A stretch of 64,000 nt of DNA from positions 62,001 through 126,000 of the forward strand of contig JACVCD010000005.1 of assembly GCA_016742275.1 (NCBI GenBank), read 5' to 3'. The position numbers were made by a program, and so were the translations under genes. Source of the DNA: Gemmatimonadaceae bacterium (GTDB taxonomy: Bacteria > Gemmatimonadota > Gemmatimonadetes > Gemmatimonadales > Gemmatimonadaceae). Position 1 is the stretch's first letter; each line of letters starts with the position of its first letter. A model generated the notes under the pieces. It had not been told where the DNA came from and made no database searches. It saw nothing but the letters and a program-made list of their open reading frames with translations. Shown here piece by piece: positions 27,870-36,955 of the stretch.

Positions 27870-28805
27870 CTACCGACTGGGAGCCGCGGCCCATGCCTCG
27901 CGCACCGCGCGACCCATGTAGGCGATCACCGCATTGCCTTCGCTCTCGCTCCAGTAGCGTGTGTCGACATTCTCCTTGGTCATCACGCACGCGATCACAC
28001 GAGCCGGTAGATACAGCACACCACAGTCCGTGCGTGAGGCGTCCACGTCACCTGTTTTATGGGAAGCCCGTACGCCGTAGTTGAACCGCATCAACTTTGT
28101 GTCGTCCGTATTGTGTCGCAAAATGTCGAGCATGGTGGAGTCGGCGCGCGCACTCACGGCTTTCCCCTGTACCATCAGCGTGAACAACCGCGCCATCTCA
28201 TTTGGTGTGGTGACCCCCAGCCCGTACTTGACCGAGCTGTCAGGTGCCACGCTACCGATTCGCGTCATCGAGCCGGAATGCACCTTGGTGTGTGGCAAGC
28301 CGAGTGCTTCCATCTTCTGCCACACGCGCCGGATCTTGATCCGATCGAGGATCAGATTGGTGGCGGTATTGTCGCTGAGTGTGCTCATGAGCACGGCGAC
28401 ATCCCACAGCGTGAGCGTGAGCGGTGTGCGGAGATATTGCAGCTGACCGGCACCACCTACCTTGTCGATATCCGTGAGGACCACCGGATCTTCGAGCGTC
28501 AATTGCTTCTGCTCGGCCAGATCGAACAGCGCCACCAGCACAGGTACCTTGATCAGCGACGCAGTCGGGAATGTTTCGTCGCCACGCTGCGCGACCACTT
28601 CACCAGTTTCGAGATTTGCGAAGTGATAGCCCACCACACCACGATGTGCGGCGGAGATGCTGTCGAGTGCACGCCGAAGTCGGACGGTGGCCGATGATGC
28701 GGCAGCTGATGATTGCGCCGCAGCAGACTGCGCGGCCAATGGAGGAATTGGCGTGACGAATGTCGCCACGGCACCTACCAACGCAAGAACGGGGAGGAGT
28801 CGCAT
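27870..28805 (-). CDS. Class A beta-lactamase-like serine hydrolase
   Basis: A 311-residue exported protein (signal to about residue 26, then a Ser/Ala-rich linker). It has the class A order: SxxK at Ser83-Lys86 (TASLIK), SDN at 144-146 and KTG at 250-252. The omega-loop ExxLN element that carries the deacylating glutamate is not visible between SDN and KTG. The family includes penicillin hydrolases and other serine hydrolases; without that Glu, efficient beta-lactam turnover is doubtful. It is convergent with the kinase pair, with 9 bp between stops. Confidence 0.88.
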   Translation of the reverse strand: MRLLPVLALVGAVATFVTPIPPLAAQSAAAQSSAAASSATVRLRRALDSISAAHRGVVGYHFANLETGEVVAQRGDETFPTASLIKVPVLVALFDLAEQKQLTLEDPVVLTDIDKVGGAGQLQYLRTPLTLTLWDVAVLMSTLSDNTATNLILDRIKIRRVWQKMEALGLPHTKVHSGSMTRIGSVAPDSSVKYGLGVTTPNEMARLFTLMVQGKAVSARADSTMLDILRHNTDDTKLMRFNYGVRASHKTGDVDASRTDCGVLYLPARVIACVMTKENVDTRYWSESEGNAVIAYMGRAVREAWAAAPSR

Positions 28806-28923
28806 GCCGGAACATATCTGCCCCGTGTGCGCCTCGCCCCCCGTCTTGCCTCCCTGGACCGCCCCTCAGCAGCCAGTGAGGTAGATCCCTCCCAAGGACC
28901 TATCCTGCATACCCCGAATGTTG

Positions 28924-29835
28924 CTATCCTGTCACAGCAACTGTGAGAGACGCCACCATCCCGTTTGTGTCTCCCGTCACGGTTGCCAACTGCAGATTGC
29001 TGCCATCGCTGAACACGTTGTCGGTTGCCAACGTGATGCCCGCCAGATTGGTTCGGCTACTCGCATAGCCGCTCTGCGCATACACCGTATCGCACGACGC
29101 CTTGGGTAACGCGAGCTGCGAAGTCGCAATGCGATTGGTGAAAGCGCCCGCCAGTGCCACCGAGCGGAACACTTCGAAATGGATGTGCGGCCATCGACCG
29201 GCATAACAACCGGGAAAGATGCTGGTGAAGCTGAGACGGCCCGAACTGTCCGCCGCCTGCACTCCGCGCAACCAATTTTGATTTGTCACGCCAGACGAAT
29301 ACAACGAGTACAGTCCCGCGCGATCGCAGTGCCAGAGATACACCGCATATCCAGACAGCGGCGCGCAGGTCGATGCATTCACCAGCGTGAGATTCACACT
29401 AAGTGGTACACCATCTGCTGACCCGCTGAGACCGGCAAAGCTGGAACGAATGTCCTGACGCACCACGCCCGTCTGATTGAGCACGTTCGCGCCATTCGAT
29501 CCATCACCCGGATACGGACCCGCTGTTTCCTCGGGGATGCGACTGCAACTGCCAGTGTTGTTGTTGGGCGTGCCATCGTCGCCAGACTCCGGCGCCGTCG
29601 TGGCATCCGACCCACCACATCCCAGCAACTGCAGCGCCCCATACCCGAGTCCAAATCGTGCCGCGTGACGCAACAGACTCCGCCGATCGAGCGCCTGCCC
29701 GGTCGCCATCAGATCACGCTGCAACCCGCCATGATCATCATGATCGTCATGGTCATCGTGACCATGCGCGAGATGAATGTTCGAATGATGAAGCGACATC
29801 TGACCGTCCGGCGTTTCAGGGTACGGTGAAAGCAT
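28924..29835 (-). CDS. Exported intradiol ring-cleavage dioxygenase-like protein with His-rich N-terminus
   Basis: A 303-residue protein. Residues 16-35 are very His/Asp-rich (repeats of HDD). A twin-arginine-like segment follows (RRSLLRHAARFGLGYGA) ending in a Cys that fits a lipobox (LLGC, Cys73). The catalytic domain (about 95-300) has EETAGPYPGDG, YLWHCDRAGLYS and PGCYAGRWPHIHFEV; the Tyr and His residues match the Fe(III) ligand pattern of protocatechuate/catechol dioxygenases. It would act outside the cytoplasm on catechol-type or lignin-derived compounds. It is divergent from the flavoprotein gene. Confidence 0.88.
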   Translation of the reverse strand: MLSPYPETPDGQMSLHHSNIHLAHGHDDHDDHDDHGGLQRDLMATGQALDRRSLLRHAARFGLGYGALQLLGCGGSDATTAPESGDDGTPNNNTGSCSRIPEETAGPYPGDGSNGANVLNQTGVVRQDIRSSFAGLSGSADGVPLSVNLTLVNASTCAPLSGYAVYLWHCDRAGLYSLYSSGVTNQNWLRGVQAADSSGRLSFTSIFPGCYAGRWPHIHFEVFRSVALAGAFTNRIATSQLALPKASCDTVYAQSGYASSRTNLAGITLATDNVFSDGSNLQLATVTGDTNGMVASLTVAVTG

Positions 29836-29906
29836 GCAGTTGATCGAAGCGCCGTTGCTCCATGATCACGCGATTCGTACTGAGAACACACGAGTGTAAA
29901 ACAACC

Positions 29907-29960
29907 CCACGTGTCCAACATTTGGCCACGTGTCGTCTGTTCCCTGACGAGTTCGTCAGG
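29907..29960. promoter_or_regulatory. Paired CCACGTGTC boxes and palindrome between divergent genes
   Basis: CCACGTGTC at 29907-29915 and again at 29926-29934 (19 bp apart), then the near-perfect palindrome CCTGACGA-GT-TCGTCAGG at 29943-29960. They sit in the 233-bp gap between the divergent dioxygenase and flavoprotein genes. The spacing and symmetry suggest operators; no regulator gene is adjacent. Confidence 0.4.
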
Positions 29961-30068
29961 TGTTCTGCGAATTTCATGAAGGTGGGTCATTGCCTCACAT
30001 TGCCGGGAATGCGCCGACGCATACAGCGGTGCACGTCGTCGTACGACATCGCCTCTTCCCGGGTCACC

Positions 30069-31559
30069 ATGTCCACTGAATCACGAGTTACCGCAGGCAC
30101 GCCAACGCGTCCGCCAACGCGTTCGCTGCCGCGCATCATTCAAGGTGGAATGGGCATCGGCGTGTCCAATTGGCGACTGGCCAACGCGGTCTCGCGATGC
30201 GGGCAACTGGGTGTGGTATCCGGTACCGTGCTCGACACCGTACTCGTTCGGCGATTGCAGGATGGCGACGCAGGCGGGCACATGCGACGTGCTCTCGCGC
30301 ACTTCCCGATCCCCGGTGTGGCCGACGAAATCCTGCGTCGTTACTTCCGTCCCGAAGGCCGGGGATCGGATGTGCAGTACCATCTGCTGCCCATGTACAA
30401 GCAGAAGGTGACGGCCGCCAGACAGCGCGTCACGGTTGCCGCAGCATTCGTGGAGACATGGCTGGCTCGTGAGGGACATGAGTTTCCCGTGGGCCTCAAC
30501 CTGCTCACCAAGGTGCAGATGCCCAATCTGCCCACACTCTATGGAGCGATGCTGGCAGGTGTCTCGACGGTGATCATGGGCGCCGGCATTCCGCGCGAGA
30601 TCCCCGGTGCACTCGACACTCTCGCATCGCATGCAACAGCAGAGATGCGCTTCGAAGTCGAAGGGCTCCCGCGCGACGTAGCTGAATGGCTGCGCTTTGA
30701 TCCCGCCGACGTGTGGCCGGATCGTGCGGTACCTGACTCACCGTTGCTGCGACCAGCCTTCTACCCCGTGGTATCGGCGGCATCACTGGCTGCCACACTC
30801 GCGCGCAAGAGCAATGGACGTGTCGATGGCTTCATTGTGGAAGGGCCTACTGCAGGAGGCCACAATGCGCCGCCGCGCGGTGCCATGACCCTCGATAGCA
30901 GCGGCCAACCCATCTACGGTGAACGTGACCAGGTAGACCTGGCACGCATGCGTGAACTCGAACTGCCCTTCTGGATTGCGGGAGGCGCTGGCACACCGGA
31001 GGGTCTCTGCACGGCAATGAACGCCGGAGCCGCCGGCGTGCAGGTCGGAACACTGTTCGCCTACTGCAACGAGTCCGGGCTGGCACCCGATATCAAACGC
31101 GATGTCCTGCAGGGCATTCGCGATGGTGTGCTATCGGTTCACACGGATCCGCGGGCGTCGCCCACCGGATATCCATTCAAGGTGGTGCAGCTCACCCGCC
31201 CGAATCCTTCGGCAACCACGTTGGACGGTTCATTGGGCGGTACGCGAGAACGTCTTTGCGACCTGGGCTATTTGCGCGAAGCGGTCCGGCGCGAGGATGG
31301 TCGGTTGGTCTATCGCTGCGCCGCCGAGCCGGTGGAAGCCTATGTGAGCAAGGGCGGGACGGTCGAAGCCTCCGAGGGTCGGCAGTGCCTGTGCAATGGG
31401 CTCCTGGCCGACATTGGGCTTGGGCAGGTGCGTGGGGACACGGTGGAACCGCCCCTGGTCACTAGCGGGGACGATCTGGCATCAGTGGCAAATCTCGCAC
31501 GACATGGCCCATATGGCGCGGCGCAGGTCATCGCCTGGCTACTTGATCCGGCATCGTAA
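30069..31559 (+). CDS. Nitronate monooxygenase-like flavoprotein
   Basis: The start is placed at ATG 30069 (MSTESRVTAG), giving 496 residues; an in-frame ATG at 29862 would add 69 unlikely residues. The core is an FMN-binding TIM barrel of the 2-nitropropane dioxygenase/nitronate monooxygenase family: RIIQGGMGIGVSNW at the start, VEGPTAGGHNAPP and WIAGGAGTPEGL with GVQVGTLFAYC for FMN phosphate binding. It is longer than the usual 320-350 residues, with an extra C-terminal part containing a Cys-containing CLCNGLLADIG block. It is cytosolic. The reaction is uncertain; nitronate oxidation or an enoyl-reductase-like role are both possible. Confidence 0.85.
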   Translation: MSTESRVTAGTPTRPPTRSLPRIIQGGMGIGVSNWRLANAVSRCGQLGVVSGTVLDTVLVRRLQDGDAGGHMRRALAHFPIPGVADEILRRYFRPEGRGSDVQYHLLPMYKQKVTAARQRVTVAAAFVETWLAREGHEFPVGLNLLTKVQMPNLPTLYGAMLAGVSTVIMGAGIPREIPGALDTLASHATAEMRFEVEGLPRDVAEWLRFDPADVWPDRAVPDSPLLRPAFYPVVSAASLAATLARKSNGRVDGFIVEGPTAGGHNAPPRGAMTLDSSGQPIYGERDQVDLARMRELELPFWIAGGAGTPEGLCTAMNAGAAGVQVGTLFAYCNESGLAPDIKRDVLQGIRDGVLSVHTDPRASPTGYPFKVVQLTRPNPSATTLDGSLGGTRERLCDLGYLREAVRREDGRLVYRCAAEPVEAYVSKGGTVEASEGRQCLCNGLLADIGLGQVRGDTVEPPLVTSGDDLASVANLARHGPYGAAQVIAWLLDPAS

Positions 31560-31652
31560 AGGGCACCACTCCGGGAACCGATATTCGGACGTATGGGTTG
31601 CACCGTTGGTGCACCGTCGGTATTCCGACATTCCGAAATCCGAAAATTCTCC

Positions 31653-32753
31653 ATGTTCTTTTCGCGCCACTCCACGTCGAACGCTGCGCCCGTTGCCACC
31701 GTCAGTGCGCCGTCGGACGATGTCGGTCCAGTGCTCGATGCACTGGGTCAGGTGCTCGCGCAGTACACGCAGCACATCATTGACCTGCCGGATCGCCCGG
31801 CCAATGAAGCGCGTGAGCAGCTCGAGGGATGGCGACGTCATGCGGTGATGGGCACACCCATCCCCGGTGTCGAGCGCTCCGCCGGCGGTGAGGACAACTC
31901 GGGCGGGATCAGCCATCGCAACTGGATCGGCGTCACGCAGGCATTCAGCACCCATCGGCGCGATGAACGTCGCTATGTGGAGACAGCGCTGACGGATTTG
32001 CGCGAAGCCCTGTGGACCTGTGTGGAGCGTTCGCACCAGGCCCTCCTGGCCGAACAGCATCACTCGCCCAAAGCGGACGCGCAGGTGGCGCGCGTGCGCA
32101 CCGCACTCGATCGCCTCGAAACGGGGGCGGTCAAGAACGAGATTGCGCAGGCCATGCTCACAATTGAACAGTTGACGCAGGCGCGGCAGGACTCGCAGCG
32201 TGAAGCCTTTGTGCAATTGGCAGCACGTATCGAGCAACTCGGATCGCAGCTCGAGGAAGCACGGCGCGCAAGCGAAACGGACACGCTGACCGGACTCGGC
32301 AATCGTCTGGCATTCGAACGTGCGCTTGGCCGCATTTCTGCGCTGCATGCGCTGGGTGGCCAGCCGCTGAGTGTCGTGGTCATCGATCTCGATTTCCTGA
32401 AAGTGCTGAACGACGTGCACGGACATCATGTGGGTGATGCGGCGCTCGTCGCACTGGCCAACACCTTGCCGCGGGTTTTTCTGCGCGAAGCGGATGTGAC
32501 GTGCCGTTTGGGTGGGGACGAATTCGCCGTTTTGCTGCCCGGAACGCCGCTGACGCTGGCTGAGCGGCTCACTGATCGCTTCCGTGCGCGACTCGCCGCA
32601 CTGCCGTGGGAGTATTCGGAGCAGGCCGGTCCGCTGTCGGCCAGTGCAGGTGCGGCGCAGTGGCAGTCGGCGGAGGTCATCTCCGACTGGCTACGTCGTG
32701 CCGATGCCGCGATGTATCAGGTGAAACTCGCGCGAACTCGCCCGACGGCCTGA
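31653..32753 (+). CDS. Diguanylate cyclase (GGDEF)
   Basis: A 366-residue protein from ATG 31653. Residues 1-200 are a mostly helical region of unknown fold with coiled-coil character from about 140 on. A GGDEF domain follows (about 205-365): DTLTGLGNRLAFE, DLDFLKVLND, and an intact RLGGDEFAVL (GGDEF at 287-291). The inhibitory I-site RxxD is present (READ, 278-281), five residues ahead. It should make cyclic di-GMP and be product-inhibited. No membrane span is visible, so it is a soluble sensor. It begins about 90 bp after the flavoprotein gene. Confidence 0.92.
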   Translation: MFFSRHSTSNAAPVATVSAPSDDVGPVLDALGQVLAQYTQHIIDLPDRPANEAREQLEGWRRHAVMGTPIPGVERSAGGEDNSGGISHRNWIGVTQAFSTHRRDERRYVETALTDLREALWTCVERSHQALLAEQHHSPKADAQVARVRTALDRLETGAVKNEIAQAMLTIEQLTQARQDSQREAFVQLAARIEQLGSQLEEARRASETDTLTGLGNRLAFERALGRISALHALGGQPLSVVVIDLDFLKVLNDVHGHHVGDAALVALANTLPRVFLREADVTCRLGGDEFAVLLPGTPLTLAERLTDRFRARLAALPWEYSEQAGPLSASAGAAQWQSAEVISDWLRRADAAMYQVKLARTRPTA

Positions 32754-32774
32754 TTGGCGCGCTAATTTGATGGA

Positions 32775-34280
32775 ATGCGCTCTCCATTCCGTCAAATCCA
32801 ACGAATCGCGAGCCTGACCGGGCTCACGCTGATATCCGCGGCGATTGCCACATCGCCTATCGCCGCGCAAAAGGCAGCACAGGACGGCATCACCCGTGAG
32901 GAGACAGCCGCACGCCGCAAGGCGCTCGCTGAGCGTCTCGAGAATGGTGTGCTGGTGTCCTATGGTGGCCGCGCGCTGGTGCATGACTTCAGCGCGTTCT
33001 ATCAACTGCCGTCCTTCCGCTATCTCACTGAATTGAACGAGCCAGATCACGCGCTCGTCATGGTGATCAAGGACAAGGTGCCGCAGGCGACGCTGTACCT
33101 CACGCCGCTCGATGCGCGCACAGCCTTCTACTACGGACAGCGTCTGGATTCGGCCACGAGCGTGGCACGTACCGGTATGCCGGCCCGCAGCTTTGGTGCG
33201 TTGGCTGGGGTGCTCGACTCGCTCGCGCGTGCGGGTCAGCCGTTCTGGCACATCCCCGATGTCGAGACCACGGACTTCTCGCGCCTCGACACACTGACAC
33301 GTGGTCAGGAGACGGTGAAAGCGCTTACCAAGGCGTATCCGTCAATCGTGATCAAGAATGCGATGCCGCAGGTGTTGGCGGTGCGCGGTCGCAAGTCGGC
33401 TGCCGAACTCGCGCTTATTCGGAAGGCAGTGGAGATCAGCACAGAAGGCCATCGTTCCGCGATGCTGACGGCCAATCCGTTGCATGAGTACGAGCTGCGC
33501 GCGGCGCTCGAATATGAGTTCACGCGGCGCGGCGCCGAGCGTCCAGCGTATGGCTCGATCGTGGGCGGCGGATACAATGGCACCACGCTGCATTACATGA
33601 AGGACAGCGATCCGGTGAAGCCGGGTGATCTGGTGGTGATGGACGCTGGTGCGGAGTATCGCGGTTATGCGGCCGACATCACGCGCACGATCCCGGTGAG
33701 CGGGAAATTCACCGCCGAACAGCGCGCGTTGTATCAACTGGTGCGCGACGCACAGGCAGCCGCTGAACGCAACTCCAAGCCCGGCATGAATATTCGCGCA
33801 GCGGCCGACTCGTCGGTGGCCGTACGCGTGCGCGGACTCGCGGCGCTCGGGCTCATCGAGAGTGAAGACGCGATGTACGATCCACCCTGGCGCGTGGATT
33901 GCACCGCGTCGCCGGCTTCATGCAAGCAGGCCAATCTGTGGACCATTCACGGCATCACACACGGGATTGGTCTCGCGGTGCACGACCCGATGCAGGCCGA
34001 TGCGCGCCGCGATGGTGTCTTTCATGAAGGGGATGCGTTCACGATCGAGCCCGGTGTGTATGTGAGCACCAAGGCCCTCGATGTGCTGCCCGATACGCCG
34101 CGCAATCGGCAGTTCAAGGCCAAGGTGCTGGCGGCGGTGAAGCGTTACGAGAACACCGGTGTGCGGATCGAGGATGACTACATCATCACGGATAAGGGAC
34201 TCGAGAGGTTGTCGCTCGTGCCGCGCGAGATTGATGAGATCGAGGCGTTGATGGCGCGGAGAAGGGTCATTCAGCCATAG
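32775..34280 (+). CDS. Exported Xaa-Pro aminopeptidase (M24 family)
   Basis: A 501-residue creatinase/aminopeptidase P-type metallopeptidase with a signal peptide (to about residue 31). The C-terminal pita-bread domain shows all the metal ligands: two Asp in MDAGAEYRGYAADITRT, His in HGITHGIGLAVHD, Glu in TIEPGVYV and Glu in GVRIEDDYII. It would release N-terminal residues before proline in the periplasm. An unusual small insertion with two cysteines (DCTASPASCK) lies just before the metal histidine. It ends 20 bp before inverted-repeat copy E3. Confidence 0.92.
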   Translation: MRSPFRQIQRIASLTGLTLISAAIATSPIAAQKAAQDGITREETAARRKALAERLENGVLVSYGGRALVHDFSAFYQLPSFRYLTELNEPDHALVMVIKDKVPQATLYLTPLDARTAFYYGQRLDSATSVARTGMPARSFGALAGVLDSLARAGQPFWHIPDVETTDFSRLDTLTRGQETVKALTKAYPSIVIKNAMPQVLAVRGRKSAAELALIRKAVEISTEGHRSAMLTANPLHEYELRAALEYEFTRRGAERPAYGSIVGGGYNGTTLHYMKDSDPVKPGDLVVMDAGAEYRGYAADITRTIPVSGKFTAEQRALYQLVRDAQAAAERNSKPGMNIRAAADSSVAVRVRGLAALGLIESEDAMYDPPWRVDCTASPASCKQANLWTIHGITHGIGLAVHDPMQADARRDGVFHEGDAFTIEPGVYVSTKALDVLPDTPRNRQFKAKVLAAVKRYENTGVRIEDDYIITDKGLERLSLVPREIDEIEALMARRRVIQP

Positions 34281-34300
34281 TGGCTGCGGAGAGATCGTTA

Positions 34301-34413
34301 AACTGATCACGCAGAGGGAAAGAGACACGGAGGTCGCAGAGGAGGATCTGAGTGCACGCCATTCGGGTCCTCCTCTGTGTTCTTTGCGTCTCTTTCCCTC
34401 TGCGTGATCAGTT
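34301..34413. repeat. Inverted-repeat element copy E3 (GCAGAGG type)
   Basis: Outer arms 34301-34326 and 34388-34413 are perfect 26-bp reverse complements, starting AACTGATCACGCAGAGGG. A second perfect 10-bp pair, CAGAGGAGGA (34337-34346 and 34368-34377), closes the inner loop. It lies between convergent genes. Its body words (GCAGAGGG, GAGAC) differ from the ACGCGGAT words of E1, E2 and E5, while its ends are the same. Confidence 0.92.
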
Positions 34414-34455
34414 AAATCACCTTTCCGATAGACTCGACTTTCTGAAACACACACT

Positions 34456-35850
34456 TCACCGCTTCAATTCTCTCAATTTCACGAACTCCGGCACCGTCCC
34501 CTCAAGTATCTCTGTCACCGCTCGACGATCCGTCTCTACAAGCCCCTGCAGATCGCGCGAAGTGTCCTTGCCACTCAAAATCTCCCACATCCGCGCATAG
34601 ACCGCGCGACGCGCAACAATCGGCAGCGATGTGAATGCTTCCGAGTGAATAAGGAAGCTGCACGGGTACTTGAAGAGCCGCGTCTCCAGATCGAGGTCGC
34701 GCAGCGAGCGTCCCTTGGTATCGCGTCGAGCGTGCTTCTGAAAGTCCGCCGCAAAGGTTGTCGAACCGCGCATGGCACTCGGAAACGGCGCCGCCTTCAC
34801 GAACAACATGGCGCGCACAAGATTCTCCACTGCACCACGAAGTGCCGGGAAATCACTGTGCACCGTGTCTCCACCACCAGGTGTGATGGCCGCCTGCAAC
34901 AGGGCCTGCCTGGCCGCTTCATGCGTGGCGGTAATGAGATTGTGCAGAATGGTCTGATGCGTGAGCACCGTGAGTGCTACGACATCACTCTGCCCATTGA
35001 GATAGACCGTGGTGTCGAACTTGCCAGCCAATGTCCGCACCATGGCGCTTATCGAGTCCTGGGATTCACCGCGGAATCTTGCACGATAGGCCGCCTTGTC
35101 GCTGATCTCCTGACTGAGCATCGGAGAAAAACGATTGGCGGCGTGACCGCCGGTTCCCGTCACATACCATCCACCATAGCGCTCGCCGAGTGGCACGACA
35201 TCGGTGGTGCTTCCCTCATGCATACCAGTGATGGGATACCCATACCGATCCGCGACCGTGGAAAGCACCATGAAGCCACTCACTCCACCGGTAGATATGC
35301 GAGAGGTGTGGCACATGAGGCATGTGCGGCCCTCGCGCTGCAGCACTGGTTGCGTCGACGATGATGCAGGTTGCTGCGGGAGCGTATAGAACACGCCACC
35401 ACGTGAGGGATCGACGGCACCGATCTCGAGGAACGGGCTGTCGAACACGTAGCCCACGTACACGTCGTCATTGAAATACAATGCCCGCGGCGACCAGGGC
35501 GTAATGCGATCCGTTTGCAGACTCGTGCGCGAAAATACGAGCACCTGCGAAGACGTGGGAATATCGAGTGCAGCCAGCAGTGCCGGCAGATACCCCAGCA
35601 CCGAATCATGCGCCAGCGTGACCGCACCACTCTGCATGCGACGCTGCAGCATCGCCACCGGATCGCGCGACGCGTTCGTATCGCGCTGCAATGGTCTTGC
35701 AGCCGACGCAGACACACCGTCGGGTGACTCGGCCGCCGACACCGACGGCGAACTCATGGCGAATCCAGCGACGACCGCACCAAGCAGCAACACACATCCA
35801 ACGCGTGTTACGACACGATGACGCCCCTCGCCGGACTCGCGTCGTGTCAC
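34456..35850 (-). CDS. Exported monohaem c-type protein of unknown function
   Basis: I start at GTG 35850, which overlaps the preceding stop by 4 bp and gives a signal segment (VGCVLLLGAVVAGFAM); a longer reading from 35913 is possible. The roughly 464-residue product has one haem-c motif, CLMCH (about residues 177-181), and no other CxxCH. The rest is unrecognised but globular, with conserved-looking blocks such as GGVFYTLPQQ and RYGGWYVTGTGGH. It may be a periplasmic oxidoreductase or electron carrier. It is coupled to the small membrane protein gene just upstream. Confidence 0.8.
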   Translation of the reverse strand: MTRRESGEGRHRVVTRVGCVLLLGAVVAGFAMSSPSVSAAESPDGVSASAARPLQRDTNASRDPVAMLQRRMQSGAVTLAHDSVLGYLPALLAALDIPTSSQVLVFSRTSLQTDRITPWSPRALYFNDDVYVGYVFDSPFLEIGAVDPSRGGVFYTLPQQPASSSTQPVLQREGRTCLMCHTSRISTGGVSGFMVLSTVADRYGYPITGMHEGSTTDVVPLGERYGGWYVTGTGGHAANRFSPMLSQEISDKAAYRARFRGESQDSISAMVRTLAGKFDTTVYLNGQSDVVALTVLTHQTILHNLITATHEAARQALLQAAITPGGGDTVHSDFPALRGAVENLVRAMLFVKAAPFPSAMRGSTTFAADFQKHARRDTKGRSLRDLDLETRLFKYPCSFLIHSEAFTSLPIVARRAVYARMWEILSGKDTSRDLQGLVETDRRAVTEILEGTVPEFVKLRELKR

Positions 35851-36272
35851 GCCTGCAATTCCTGTCGTCGCTTGGAAGCCAGCGCACTGGCCGCAAGCAA
35901 CGTGAATGGACACACCGTCGCGATGAATACGGAGGCGATGAACACCGATGTGCGCGCCGGAATGGTGGCCGTAGTGGCATCGGGTTCACCGCGCACCAAC
36001 GTGAGAATCAGCATGCAGAGCGGCTGCACTGCCAACACGAGCGCACCCCATCGCCACGCGCGGACGGGCGACAGATATCCCACGAGCCCGGCAGCGGCCA
36101 TCATGAGCAGCAGCCATCCGAACTGCACGGCACCCTGCGGGATGCCCTGCGCACGGAACCATGGAATGGCATCAATGATGGTGTACCCGATCAGTCCCAG
36201 AGCAGCAGAGAGAGCGGCGGCCTTTGCGGCGCCGAGGGTGCCGGGCAACGCGACGGAGGGTGTATCTGACAT
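35847..36272 (-). CDS. Four-span membrane protein, unknown function
   Basis: A 141-residue hydrophobic protein with about four membrane helices (near residues 15-32, 50-67, 75-93 and 108-130) and a basic C-terminus. I do not recognise the family. The stop overlaps the GTG start of the haem protein gene, so it may be its membrane anchor or partner (inference). A 7-bp hairpin (36289-36307, AGGAGCG stem) sits just upstream of its ATG on the transcript. Confidence 0.75.
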   Translation of the reverse strand: MSDTPSVALPGTLGAAKAAALSAALGLIGYTIIDAIPWFRAQGIPQGAVQFGWLLLMMAAAGLVGYLSPVRAWRWGALVLAVQPLCMLILTLVRGEPDATTATIPARTSVFIASVFIATVCPFTLLAASALASKRRQELQA

Positions 36273-36391
36273 GATTCAAAAGTCTCGAAGGAGCGGCAGT
36301 CGCTCCTGCCTGTGTTACGGACGAAACCACGCCCATCGTTGAAGCGTGTTGAAGCATAGCGAAAGCCGCGACCGTCGCCTACATCTCGGAT

Positions 36392-36955
36392 ATGCCCATG
36401 CGTTCCTTCTCCCGATTCGCGCCGTGGGTGGCCACGGCGATCCTCATCGCCTTGTCGGCAATGACCTTCTCTTCATTGCCTGATCGTGTGCCGCAACGTT
36501 TTGGCTTTGACGGCACAGTCACGGCCACGACATCGCGTTCATTACTCGAATGGATGTTGCTACCCGCCATTGCCGTGCTGACGGTACTGCTCATGGAGGG
36601 AATCAGTCGCAAGCTTCCCACCAAGCCGCATCTGTTCAACTATCCCGGCAAGGAAGATCTATTGGCGCTTCCTGCCGAGTATCAGGCGCCGGTGATTGTT
36701 GCCATGCAGTGGACACTCGATTGGATCTCATTCGGCACGGTGCTCATACTGCTCGGCGTGCAGTGGTTGCGCTGGCATGTTGCCACCGGTGGCAGCGGGC
36801 AGACAGGCAATGTCGTACTGCTGCTGTCGATCGTGTTATCGATGCCCCTGATCTTTTTTCTGGTTGGTCGCGTCGGTCGCGCGACTGACGATGCGAAGGA
36901 ACGTCATCACAGCATGACCATGGGCCGCCCTGGCATCAAAGCCCCTATGCGCTGA
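36392..36955 (+). CDS. DUF1648-like membrane protein
   Basis: A 187-residue protein with about four membrane spans. The N-terminal span is followed by LPDRVPQRFGFDGTV, which matches the DUF1648 pattern found in SdpI-type membrane proteins. The later region is membrane spans with a polar segment between (LFNYPGKEDLLALPAEYQ). The exact role is unknown; SdpI relatives act in immunity or signalling. A near start two codons downstream (MRSFSRF) is equally possible. Confidence 0.75.
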   Translation: MPMRSFSRFAPWVATAILIALSAMTFSSLPDRVPQRFGFDGTVTATTSRSLLEWMLLPAIAVLTVLLMEGISRKLPTKPHLFNYPGKEDLLALPAEYQAPVIVAMQWTLDWISFGTVLILLGVQWLRWHVATGGSGQTGNVVLLLSIVLSMPLIFFLVGRVGRATDDAKERHHSMTMGRPGIKAPMR

